This document shows, piece after piece, positions 37,011 to 43,583 of a stretch of DNA of 64,000 nt. Positions within the stretch are counted from its first letter, which is position 1; every line of letters begins with the position of its first letter. The position numbers were made by a program, and so were the translations under genes. Origin of the DNA: RGIG4079 sp045637505 (GTDB lineage Bacteria; Bacteroidota; Bacteroidia; Bacteroidales; Muribaculaceae); the NCBI GenBank assembly GCA_045637505.1, contig JAZTZO010000007.1:36820-100819 (forward strand), given 5' to 3'. The notes under the pieces are model-generated. The model made no database searches, was not told the DNA's origin, and saw nothing but the letters and a program-made list of their open reading frames with translations.

Positions 37011-37400
37011 TTATTGCCAAAATTCAGATGTAATAGGATATCCTTTGCTACGGATATAATCTCGGATGTATATCCCTTTATATCCATCACCCAACATTCT
37101 GCCCATATCAGCATATTCACAATCTTCATCAGGAGTAAAGAAATAATCAAAAGAAGATGTCATGCTCTTATTTAATTGCTTATAAAGTATTTTATATGCG
37201 TCATTGTAGCATTTATATAAAGCAATAATTTCATCTTCAAAAATTACGGTCTCTGATGCATTAACTATTTCATCTACCCAATAGCATTCATCAAAATATG
37301 AAACATCTTCATAAACTAATAACATTCCCAACCAAATAGCTTCTTTTTGAGGTAAGGTTAAGCTATCATAATTATTTGGCAACTCTACATCTTTGTACAT
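37011..37400 (-). CDS. Unrecognised acidic protein in prophage remnant (possible immunity/antitoxin)
   Basis: 129 residues, rich in Asp/Glu/Tyr (e.g. YEDVSYFDECYWVDEIV, FFTPDEDCEYADMG), no membrane segment. It overlaps the DUF4417 pseudogene by 29 nt and lies 9 nt upstream of the 150-residue gene on the same strand. The strongly acidic small protein next to a possible toxin suggests an immunity or antitoxin role; this is inference from context only. The reading frame is intact while neighbours are broken. Confidence 0.6.
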   Translation of the reverse strand: MYKDVELPNNYDSLTLPQKEAIWLGMLLVYEDVSYFDECYWVDEIVNASETVIFEDEIIALYKCYNDAYKILYKQLNKSMTSSFDYFFTPDEDCEYADMGRMLGDGYKGIYIRDYIRSKGYPITSEFWQ

Positions 37401-38026
37401 GACGGACTCTATTTATATGGTTATTTTCAAAATTTATTACATTCTTAAATTTATTCAGCAATGATTCATTGCCATAAGAAAGTATTGTTGTAGGAGATAA
37501 TTTTGAAATTATATAATCTATTTGACACATAATTGCTCTCCTTGCAAAATACTTTCGTTTAATGCCTATGCAATTAATTGCAATGACTCCATTTGGGCAT
37601 ATTCCATCAATTGCATCATCCCATAATTGTGGTTCTACAATCTGAACATTAGGAATAACATCAATGCCATGTGTTTGCATAAATGATGCAATAAACTTAG
37701 TTACGGAATATATTCCACCTTATCATCGGTAAAGGCATATCATAATACACACTAAAATCGGGCATTATCATACCTTTATACTTTGACAACAAAGATACAT
37801 ATTTTGAAGGTTGATTCCAAATTCGCTCAAATTGATAATCCTCTATATAGTAATGAACAAAAGAATCATATTGCCGGCTTCTAATCGCTTTGTCAAATGG
37901 TAACAATAATGATGGTATAGTTGCAGTAGATTTGACTAACGGATAGCCATTATTGGTTAAATCCATTCCTACTGCATCTATCGCATTTATTATTTTCATA
38001 GACCTAATCCCTTCTTTTCGTATCAT
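37372..38026 (-). pseudogene. DUF4417 phage protein, split by a +1 frameshift
   Basis: Two pieces of one family member. The upstream piece (37697-38026) has LLLPFDKAIRSRQYDSFVHYYI, DYQFERIWNQP and GMIMPDFSVYYDMPLPMIRWNIFRN, then a stop. Removing one base near 37699 rejoins it to KFIASFMQTHGIDVIPNVQIVEP and NGVIAINCIGIKRK...LSPTTILSYGN (37372-37680). Together these form the full DUF4417 order (PDFS..DMP, IPNVQW-like, GxIAVxxxG). DUF4417 proteins occur in phages of gut bacteria; biochemical function unknown. Broken here. Confidence 0.8.
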
Positions 38027-38065
38027 ATATTGTTGTCAAATGTGGGGCAAACATAGAGAGTTGTT

Positions 38066-39295
38066 TCATCCCTCTATTTTCTCTGCTTTTTTACCTGTCA
38101 ACTTCTCCCAACGGGCAATAATCACATCACAATAGTGTGGGTCAAACTCCATCATAAAGCATTTGCGATTTTACTGCTCACAAGCAATGAGGGTTGTGCC
38201 ACTACCACCATATAAATCAATGATATTGTTTTTACCTTTACCCCATTGTTCTATAATATCGCATATTAATGTTACAGGCTTTTGAGTGGGGTGAACTCTA
38301 TTCCTTGCGTCTGCCCCATTTTGACTTGACAAAAAGCCAAACCAATCATGTCTTAACACTCTACGTTTATGCTTACTTTTTGACCACACTAATTCAAATC
38401 CACTACCAATAGCATCTGCTTGTGATTCTTTTCTTTTATCCCAAACTAACCAACTACCATCATTTTTGTTTGGTAATATTTCTGCAAAATAATCTGCACC
38501 GAACAAAAAGACTTCATCACATTTTGGGAAATTATTAAAAAATGTTGATATTAATTGCGGGGTAAAATCATCATTATCACCTAACACTCGTTCATATTTA
38601 TTGCCTCTTGTATTATTCTTTCTACCAATAGAACCTAAACTCCCTTTGCAAGACGAAAAGTCCGTATCTAAATGCATTCCATATGGAGGGTCACTAACTA
38701 CCATATCAGCCATTTGTCCTCCCATGAGTTTGCTTACACATTTCTCATCAGTAGAGTCACCACACATGAGTCGGTGCTCTCCAAGTTGCCACACATCACC
38801 CTTTTGACATCTTGGAGGTATCTCATCTTTTGTTTCATCAAAGTTATCTTCTACAGCTTCGGGTGCTTCTTCACCGAGTAAGTCTGCTACATTGTAATCG
38901 GGTAAATCAATAGCACAATTTTCAAGCATTGACAAATCCCACTCGCTGGCGAGTAGGTCAAAATCCCATTCACCATACCCACTATTATCCTTGAGGGTAT
39001 AGGCTTGGAGTTGTTTAATAGTTGTGTCTTGTGGGATAACTTTGCATGGTGCTTCCTTGATGCCGAGTTCTTTCATGGCTCGGTATCGCATATTCCCCCC
39101 GATGATGATATATTTACCATTGTCAAGAGGAAAGACAAGCAACTCTCTCATAGCAGTCATTTCAGGGTGTTCCTCTATGCTTTGCACAAGTTTCTTGAAC
39201 TTGGCATCTTTAATAAAACGAGGGTTCTTTGGCAATCCCTCTATTTGCCCTTTGTTTGGCTCAATAGCCGATAGCTTGAGCTTAACGCTCTGCAA
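38066..39295 (-). pseudogene. ParB-domain DNA methyltransferase interrupted by an in-frame TAA
   Basis: Residues about 1-100 are a ParB/Srx-like domain (LKLSAIEPNKGQ, KYIIIGGNMRYRAMKELG). From about 160 follows a DNA methyltransferase: SDPPYG (catalytic DPPY, 202-205), RNRVHPTQKP and IIDLYGGSGTTLIACEQ (SAM-binding). At 38171-38173 a TAA stops the frame, yet the same frame continues NRKCFMMEFDPHYCDV... to a TGA at 38066-38068, the expected family C-terminus. So a nonsense mutation removes the last 34 residues. The only visible start is TTG at 39293-39295; no in-frame ATG precedes it, so the 5' end may be damaged too. Confidence 0.82.
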
Positions 39296-39331
39296 TAAAT
39301 CTATTTCGGTAATACCGTCCTATTTTTTGTG

Positions 39332-39349
39332 ACATATCATATGATATGT
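39332..39349. promoter_or_regulatory. Perfect 18-bp palindrome (candidate operator)
   Basis: ACATATCATATGATATGT is a perfect inverted repeat. It lies just downstream of the methyltransferase promoter, at about +13 to +30 of the predicted transcript, a good position for a repressor site. Confidence 0.6.
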
Positions 39350-39368
39350 TTGTTATGATTTTATAACA

Positions 39369-39399
39369 CAAAACTATGTATTTTTGTTTGATTATCAAA
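39369..39399 (-). promoter_or_regulatory. Promoter of the prophage methyltransferase gene
   Basis: Minus strand TTTG (39396-39399), 19-nt spacer, TAGTTTTG (39369-39376): exact consensus spacing. Start of the coding region is 74 nt further on. Confidence 0.7.
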
Positions 39400-39524
39400 G
39401 CTTTATTTGCAAAACTTGTCAACAAAGCAATGAGTTATATCTCTTTCTTTCCTTTGGTGTCCATTTGCAGATTTCTACCAATGGTGCAACTTTTATGAAT
39501 AAAAAACTTTTTTATCTTTAATTT

Positions 39525-39557
39525 GTTGTTATTATAGAAGTTATTTCATAACTTTGC
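39525..39557 (+). promoter_or_regulatory. Promoter of the prophage non-coding RNA
   Basis: GTTG (39525-39528), 20-nt spacer, TAACTTTGC (39549-39557) on the plus strand, opposite to every protein gene of the remnant. No open reading frame of note follows it. Confidence 0.7.
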
Positions 39558-39561
39558 ATAG

Positions 39562-39678
39562 TTCTTAGGGCACGTTGGCGAAAGCAAGATACCTTCGAGC
39601 AGTACCGATTAAGTTCGTGAAACTAAACCTCTACGGAGAGTATAGTTATTAAGGGGAGCAATGCTACCCTTATTTTTG
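39562..39678 (+). ncRNA. Candidate structured non-coding RNA, about 115 nt, unassigned
   Basis: Between a canonical promoter and a terminator lie about 90 nt rich in local structure: GC-GAAA-GC (39578-39585, GNRA tetraloop), a hairpin TTA(A)GTT-CGTGA-AACTAA (39609-39626), and CTC-TACG-GAG (39630-39639, a UNCG tetraloop). CACG at 39571-39574 can pair with the CGTG loop at 39616-39619, a possible pseudoknot. The end is a terminator: AAGGGGAGC (39651-39659) with GCTACCCTT (39663-39671), then ATTTTTG. I do not recognise it as tRNA, tmRNA, 6S, RNase P or a riboswitch class. It is antisense to, and just touches, the 3' end of the toxin-like gene. Confidence 0.65.
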
Positions 39679-40293
39679 TTTATTCCATACCTTTCTAAAT
39701 TTCTTTTCATAATCTTTAGAAAAAGCATCTTGTTTGCATACCTTGACAATTCTACTCCCCTTCAACAACAAAATTTCTCTCAAATTATCATTTTGTTCAA
39801 ATGCAAATTTGACCTCTCGTGAGATGTAGTTCACATCATTCGTGCCAACTACATTCACAACAATCCAATCTGATTGTTTCGCTCCTTTCTCTAATAAGTG
39901 GTCTAAAGAGTTCACTCCATCAAGAGTCTTGCCCTCTACATAATACAATTTGCCTTTCTTCTCAAGAATAAAGTCTGCACTTTTTATTGTGTTAGGATTG
40001 GATAGAAAATATACATTATAATCATTGTTTGCCAATTTCTTGGCTATTATTAGATTTTTAGGCATTTCTTTCTCTGACAATATCTTGTCAAAATCACCCA
40101 TATTTATCCCATAAATAGAGCCTTTATTAGTTGAATGATATTTTAGTTTTTCAAATTTACTTGTTTTGATAATTTGTTTTAATATCTCAACTCTTTCTGC
40201 ATTTATTTTTCTTTGGTTGTAATAAGATATTAATCCTTCAAAACCTTTTGCTAAAGCAATCGCAAGTCCTCCTGTGAAATCTGATGTTAACAC
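39670..40293 (-). CDS. CdiA-type tRNase-like toxin domain (C-terminal half of a MuF fusion)
   Basis: 207 residues from a weak GTG. The C-terminal 120 residues (NLIIAKKLANNDYNVYFLSNP, KSADFILEKKGKLYYVEGKTLDG, LLEKGAKQSDWIVVNVVG, EILLLKGSRIVKVCK) follow the layout of CdiA-CT / phage-barnase-like tRNase domains: an N-terminal NxxIAKxLAxxGYxV helix, an acidic strand pair and a basic helix with KQADxIVxN. The frame is continuous, apart from one TAA, with the MuF head-protein segment upstream (see 40375-40836), so the toxin was the C-terminal cargo of a phage head protein. No immunity gene follows it directly. Family assignment is by pattern, not search. Confidence 0.7.
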   Translation of the reverse strand: MLTSDFTGGLAIALAKGFEGLISYYNQRKINAERVEILKQIIKTSKFEKLKYHSTNKGSIYGINMGDFDKILSEKEMPKNLIIAKKLANNDYNVYFLSNPNTIKSADFILEKKGKLYYVEGKTLDGVNSLDHLLEKGAKQSDWIVVNVVGTNDVNYISREVKFAFEQNDNLREILLLKGSRIVKVCKQDAFSKDYEKKFRKVWNKQK

Positions 40294-40374
40294 ATTTGAG
40301 GTGTTGCTTTTTACTCGTTTTGGTTTTACTCCTTTGTATTGAGATATAGCATCTTGAATATTCCCATATGCTTG

Positions 40375-40836
40375 TTATGGTATAGGTTCACCTTTTCTAA
40401 CGGCTGTAACAATAACCCTATTATCTCTCACGAAATAAGGCAAAGTTCCTCGTTGCTCTGCTCTTGCAATTCTATCTTGATTATTAGCCACCCAAGTCTT
40501 GAACCCTTGTGGCACATCAGTAATCTCGGCATTGTCATTGCCTCGCTCATTTTCAGGCAACCAAAATTGCTCCTCACTCTTGATAATAGGAATAACATAG
40601 CACAAGTCATTCGGGTGCCACCCTGTCCATTTGAAATTCTTTGGGTATCTACCTTTCAAATCATCGCAAATATTATGGCGAGGGTGTGAATGACTTAACT
40701 TAATCTCATAGCCAAGAATAAAGTCCATTTGATTCCATCGTGTCTGCTCTGCACTACGATATGCCATATTGATTTCACTCCTTGCCAAACGAATAGAGGC
40801 ATATTGGCAATCTTTAGATTGGGTAGCCGTGCCAAA
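40375..40836 (-). pseudogene. Phage MuF-type minor head protein, truncated fragment
   Basis: The minus-strand frame opens after a TGA at 40837-40839 without a proper start and reads GTATQSKDCQYASIRLARSE, then MAYRSAEQTRWNQMDFILG, EIKLSHSHP..DICDDLKGRYPKNFKWTGWHPNDLCYVIPI: the C-terminal core of SPP1 gp7/MuF head-morphogenesis proteins. The N-terminal part of the protein is missing. A TAA at 40375-40377 ends the frame, but the same frame continues QAYGNIQDAISQYKGVKPKR into the toxin domain; 40375 and 39670 are 705 nt (235 codons) apart. Hence a former MuF-toxin fusion. Confidence 0.78.
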
Positions 40837-40841
40837 TCAAA

Positions 40842-40866
40842 CAAAAAGACACTTCGCAAAGTGTCT
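40842..40866 (-). terminator. Terminator of tRNA-Gln
   Basis: 8-bp stem (40847-40854 with 40859-40866), 4-nt loop, and a T-run on the minus strand, 23 nt after the tRNA 3' end. The prophage fragment begins immediately beyond it. Confidence 0.8.
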
Positions 40867-40888
40867 CTAATAAAATTATGTCAAATTG

Positions 40889-40959
40889 TTGCCTTGGAAG
40901 GATTCGAACCCTCACAGGCGGAACCAGAATCCGATGTGCTACCATTACACCACAAGGCA
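40889..40959 (-). tRNA. tRNA-Gln (anticodon CUG)
   Basis: 71 nt. Acceptor TGCCTTG/CAAGGCA pairs perfectly with discriminator A; D-loop GTGTAATGGTAGCAC; anticodon loop TTCTGGT giving CUG; T-arm GAGGG-TTCGAAT-CCTTC. One mismatch closes the anticodon stem (U27-C43). CCA is not encoded. Confidence 0.93.
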
Positions 40960-41026
40960 ATATTGGGGGCAAATTTACTCAAAAAAAAGATATATTGCTT
41001 ATTTTTTTTAATTTTATTCTTTTTGT

Positions 41027-41058
41027 TTTGCAAGAAATGTTTGAGGGTAGTAATTTTG
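41027..41058 (+). promoter_or_regulatory. Promoter of the DUF4924 gene
   Basis: TTTG (41027-41030), 20-nt spacer, TAATTTTG (41051-41058), 29 nt before the ATG at 41088. Confidence 0.65.
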
Positions 41059-41087
41059 TATTGTATTAAACAAATAAATTATAATGT

Positions 41088-41639
41088 ATGTTTGTAGCTT
41101 CTCAAAAAAGAAAGGAAAATATTGCAGAATATCTGCTTTACATGTGGCAAATTGAAGATTTAATTCGTGCATATGATTTGGATATTGATAAGATCACTCA
41201 AAATATAGTATCAAAATTTAATCTCCCTGAAGATAAAGAAAAACAAATGATTGAGTGGTATGAATCATTAATTGATATGATGCGACGCGAAGATGTTGTT
41301 AAATATGGGCATTTACAACTTAACAAAAATACTATACTTCAACTTGCGCAGTTGCATGATGCGATTTTGAAAGACCCTAAATTCACTGAATATAGCGCTG
41401 AGTATTATAAGACATTGCCATTTATTGTTGAGCTACGTTCAAAAGCGGGAGAAAATAAGCAAGGAGAGTTGGAAACATGTTTTACAGCTCTATATGGTAT
41501 GCTTTTATTGAGAATACAAGGAAAAGAAATAAATAAAGATACTCAGGTAGCATTAGCGCAGATATCGCATTTTATCGCTTTGCTTTCACACTATTTTAAT
41601 TTAGATTCAGAGGATAAATTGTTTGATAATAATGATTAA
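41088..41639 (+). CDS. DUF4924 family protein
   Basis: 183 residues, all-helical, soluble: MFVASQKRKENIAEYLLYMWQIEDLIRAYDLDIDKI...VSKFNLPEDKEKQMIEWYESLIDMMRREDV, then RSKAGENKQGELETCFTALYGMLLLRIQGKEI. This is a Bacteroidetes-specific family of unknown function. An out-of-frame ATG at 41084 overlaps; 41088 gives the family sequence. Codon use resembles the left half of the window, while the next chromosomal gene (rex) resembles the right. Confidence 0.88.
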   Translation: MFVASQKRKENIAEYLLYMWQIEDLIRAYDLDIDKITQNIVSKFNLPEDKEKQMIEWYESLIDMMRREDVVKYGHLQLNKNTILQLAQLHDAILKDPKFTEYSAEYYKTLPFIVELRSKAGENKQGELETCFTALYGMLLLRIQGKEINKDTQVALAQISHFIALLSHYFNLDSEDKLFDNND

Positions 41640-41690
41640 TGAAATTGCATTATTTTGATTGAAAGTTGTCCTTTTGATTTGTGGTAGTTA

Positions 41691-41718
41691 CCTACATTCA
41701 AAATCGAAGTGCAAAATT
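41691..41718 (+). repeat. Left inverted repeat of the IS30 element
   Basis: Imperfect match to the reverse complement of 42819-42846; inner 12 nt identical. Outer limit approximate. Confidence 0.6.
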
Positions 41719-41824
41719 TGCGGTAAAAAAAATAATAACATGAAAAACACCGCAGGTTTGCCAAACGGCTGGGGCGCGTAGCCCCAAAGAGTGAATTTGT
41801 AGATAAACAAGCAATACAAAAAAA

Positions 41825-41842
41825 GGAGACTTCACAGTCTCC
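41825..41842. promoter_or_regulatory. Hairpin guarding the transposase gene
   Basis: GGAGACT-TCAC-AGTCTCC, directly upstream of the transposase start; a second hairpin TGGGGC-GCGTA-GCCCCA lies at 41770-41786. Such structures in IS leaders commonly limit transposase expression driven from outside. A TAAATTTG at 41854-41861 resembles a -7 box but would give almost no leader. Confidence 0.5.
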
Positions 41843-41869
41843 CAAGGAATAATTAAATTTGTATTGCAT

Positions 41870-42820
41870 ATGTATAAACAATTATCCCGAGAGCAAAGGT
41901 ACGCAATTTACCTGGGATTACAAGAAAAAAAGACATATACTGCTATTGCTCGGCAGATTAATTGTTCTGTTTCAACAGTCAGTAGAGAAGTTAGACGTAA
42001 CAGCAATCGTCATGGTCGATATTTGTTCCAAAATGCGGTTGAGCTTACCATAGTTCGTAAAGAACGAAGTAGCTCTAACCGAAGGACTCCAAACCACATA
42101 CTGAAAAGAGCGTTAAACTTGCTTATTGAAGAAGATTGGTCGCCTAAACAAATATCTGGTTATCTTAAGCGTGAGGGAATAAAAATCAGCCATGAACGCA
42201 TTTACCAGGAAATACGTGCTAATGAAACAGGACAACTTAAGAATCATTGCCGTCACAAGATGAAATATCGCCGTCACAAATGGCATAAACGCAAATCATC
42301 GGGGCGAACTCTTATCCCCAATCGCATATCAATTCACCAACGTCCGATTGAGGCTAATGGAACCCGTTTCGGGGATTGGGAAATGGATTTAGTAATCGGG
42401 AAAGGTCAGAAAAGTGCAGTGTTAACTATGATAGAACGAAAAACAAATATGTTTTTACAAACAAAACTAACTTCTAAAAAGCCTGACGTAGTTGCTAAAG
42501 CGGCTTGGAGATTATTGTTGCCATATAAAGCGAACGTCCTTACGATAACTACTGATAATGGTAGCGAGTTCTTGAATCATCAGTGGCTAACAAAACACAT
42601 TGGCGCGACTGTGTATTTTGCTGATCCATTCTGCTCCGGACAAAAAGGTGCTGTTGAAAATGCCAACAAACTATTCCGACAATACTTCCCTAAAGGAACC
42701 GATTTTAGACTAATTGAACAGAGTCTGCTTGATGCCATTCAAACTAAAATCAATCGAAGGCCTCGTGAAAAACTTAATTTTTCTTCTCCAAAAATTGAAT
42801 TCTTCAAACTATTGAAATAA
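41870..42820 (+). CDS. IS30-family transposase
   Basis: 316 residues. N-terminal helix-turn-helix (KQLSREQRYAIYLGLQEKKTYTAIARQINCSVSTVSREVRRN) and DDE catalytic domain: first Asp in GDWEMDLVIG, second Asp in TITTDNGSEF, Glu in GAVENANKLFRQYFPKGTDF. All catalytic residues present, no frameshift, so it may be active. ATG 41870 preferred over TTG 41864. Confidence 0.95.
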   Translation: MYKQLSREQRYAIYLGLQEKKTYTAIARQINCSVSTVSREVRRNSNRHGRYLFQNAVELTIVRKERSSSNRRTPNHILKRALNLLIEEDWSPKQISGYLKREGIKISHERIYQEIRANETGQLKNHCRHKMKYRRHKWHKRKSSGRTLIPNRISIHQRPIEANGTRFGDWEMDLVIGKGQKSAVLTMIERKTNMFLQTKLTSKKPDVVAKAAWRLLLPYKANVLTITTDNGSEFLNHQWLTKHIGATVYFADPFCSGQKGAVENANKLFRQYFPKGTDFRLIEQSLLDAIQTKINRRPREKLNFSSPKIEFFKLLK

Positions 42821-42846
42821 TTTTGCACTTGCTTGTTGACTCTACA
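42819..42846 (+). repeat. Right inverted repeat of the IS30 element
   Basis: Reverse-complement partner of 41691-41718. Outer limit approximate. Confidence 0.6.
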
Positions 42847-42868
42847 CTTTACACAAGAATCACTTTTC

Positions 42869-42909
42869 ATTTGCGTAAAACCATAATTATTAGTAAATTT
42901 GTCGCAAAT
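42869..42909 (+). promoter_or_regulatory. Promoter of rex with flanking inverted repeat
   Basis: TTTG (42870-42873), 20-nt spacer, TAAATTTG (42894-42901). The promoter is bracketed by ATTTGCG (42869-42875) and its inverse CGCAAAT (42903-42909), a possible site for autoregulation; the arms are 27 nt apart, longer than a known Rex operator. Confidence 0.6.
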
Positions 42910-42917
42910 ATGTCTTG

Positions 42918-43583
42918 ATGTCAATGAGCAACATACGCAACAATACACGAGAAATTCTTCCCGAGCCAACTTTAAGAAGGTTGCCTTGGTACTTGGCATA
43001 TGTAACTATGCTAAATTCTCGCAATGTAGAGCATGTGTCATCGACTCAAATAGCCAAAGACCTCAATGTTGATGCCTCTCAAATAGCCAAAGACTTATCG
43101 TTTCTCAACATCAAAGGAAAAACTCGCATAGGTTATGAGGTGAAAACATTGGAAATGGAACTCCAAGACTTCCTCGGTTTCAAAGAGGTACACAATGCCA
43201 TTATCATAGGCGTTGGTAGCTTGGGTGGCGCGCTCATTCACGACTCGGGGTTATCGCGATATGGATTGAATATTGTAGCCGGATTTGATGTAAATCCCTC
43301 TATCATTGGGTCAAAAATTTGTGGCATTCCCATCTACAACATTTCTGACCTTGAAACAAAACGCAAATCGCTCAATGCCGAAATTGCCGTCATTGCCGTT
43401 CCTGTTGACCAAGCACAAAATGTTGCCGACTTAACCGTTGCCAACGGCATTAAAGCAATATGGAATTTCACTCCATCGCGCATTAAACTATCGGAAAATA
43501 TTGTAGTGCAAAACACCTCAATATATTCGCACCTTGCCGTAATGTATAATCGTCTCGACAACCAAAAACAACAACCAAAATGA
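42918..43583 (+). CDS. rex: Redox-sensing transcriptional repressor Rex
   Basis: About 221 residues: N-terminal winged helix (LPEPTLRRLPWYLAYVTML...VSSTQIAKDLNVDASQIAKDLSFLNIKGKTRIGYEV) and Rossmann NAD(H) domain (AIIIGVGSLGGALIHDSGLSRYGLNIVAGFDVNP; VIAVPVDQAQNVADLTVANGIKAIWNFTPSRIKL). Rex senses NADH/NAD+ and represses fermentative and respiratory genes. ATG 42918 or 42924 are both plausible; TTG 42915 is less so. Overlaps the next gene by 4 nt. Confidence 0.95.
   Translation: MSMSNIRNNTREILPEPTLRRLPWYLAYVTMLNSRNVEHVSSTQIAKDLNVDASQIAKDLSFLNIKGKTRIGYEVKTLEMELQDFLGFKEVHNAIIIGVGSLGGALIHDSGLSRYGLNIVAGFDVNPSIIGSKICGIPIYNISDLETKRKSLNAEIAVIAVPVDQAQNVADLTVANGIKAIWNFTPSRIKLSENIVVQNTSIYSHLAVMYNRLDNQKQQPK

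Larger units (their letters stand above)
41691..42846 (+). mobile_element. IS30-family insertion sequence, apparently complete
   Basis: About 1156 bp with an intact transposase and imperfect terminal inverted repeats: left 41691-41718 and right 42819-42846 share the 12-mer AAGTGCAAAATT at their inner side and a scattered TCAA-A outside it. The size is close to the Bacteroides element IS4351. The right repeat includes the transposase stop codon. Exact ends and target duplication cannot be fixed by eye. It separates the DUF4924 gene from rex. Confidence 0.82.

Noticed and set aside
38171..40377. Alternative genetic code (TAA as sense) in the phage
   Set aside because: One of the three breaks is a frameshift, the other genes end normally at TAA or TGA, and the known recoded gut phages use TAG or TGA. 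Simple decay explains it.
40842..40959. tRNA-Gln 3' end as the integration site of the phage
   Set aside because: The tRNA is followed by its own terminator before phage sequence begins, and no second copy of the tRNA 3' end is seen at the other edge near 36.2 kb.
36235..40987. 14-nt direct repeat TTTACTCAAAAAAA at 36235-36248 and 40974-40987, enclosing the prophage remnant and tRNA-Gln, as possible att sites
   Set aside because: Half of it is a poly-A run in an AT-rich region, and the right copy lies beyond the tRNA and its promoter side. Chance is likely; only comparison with an empty site could rescue it.
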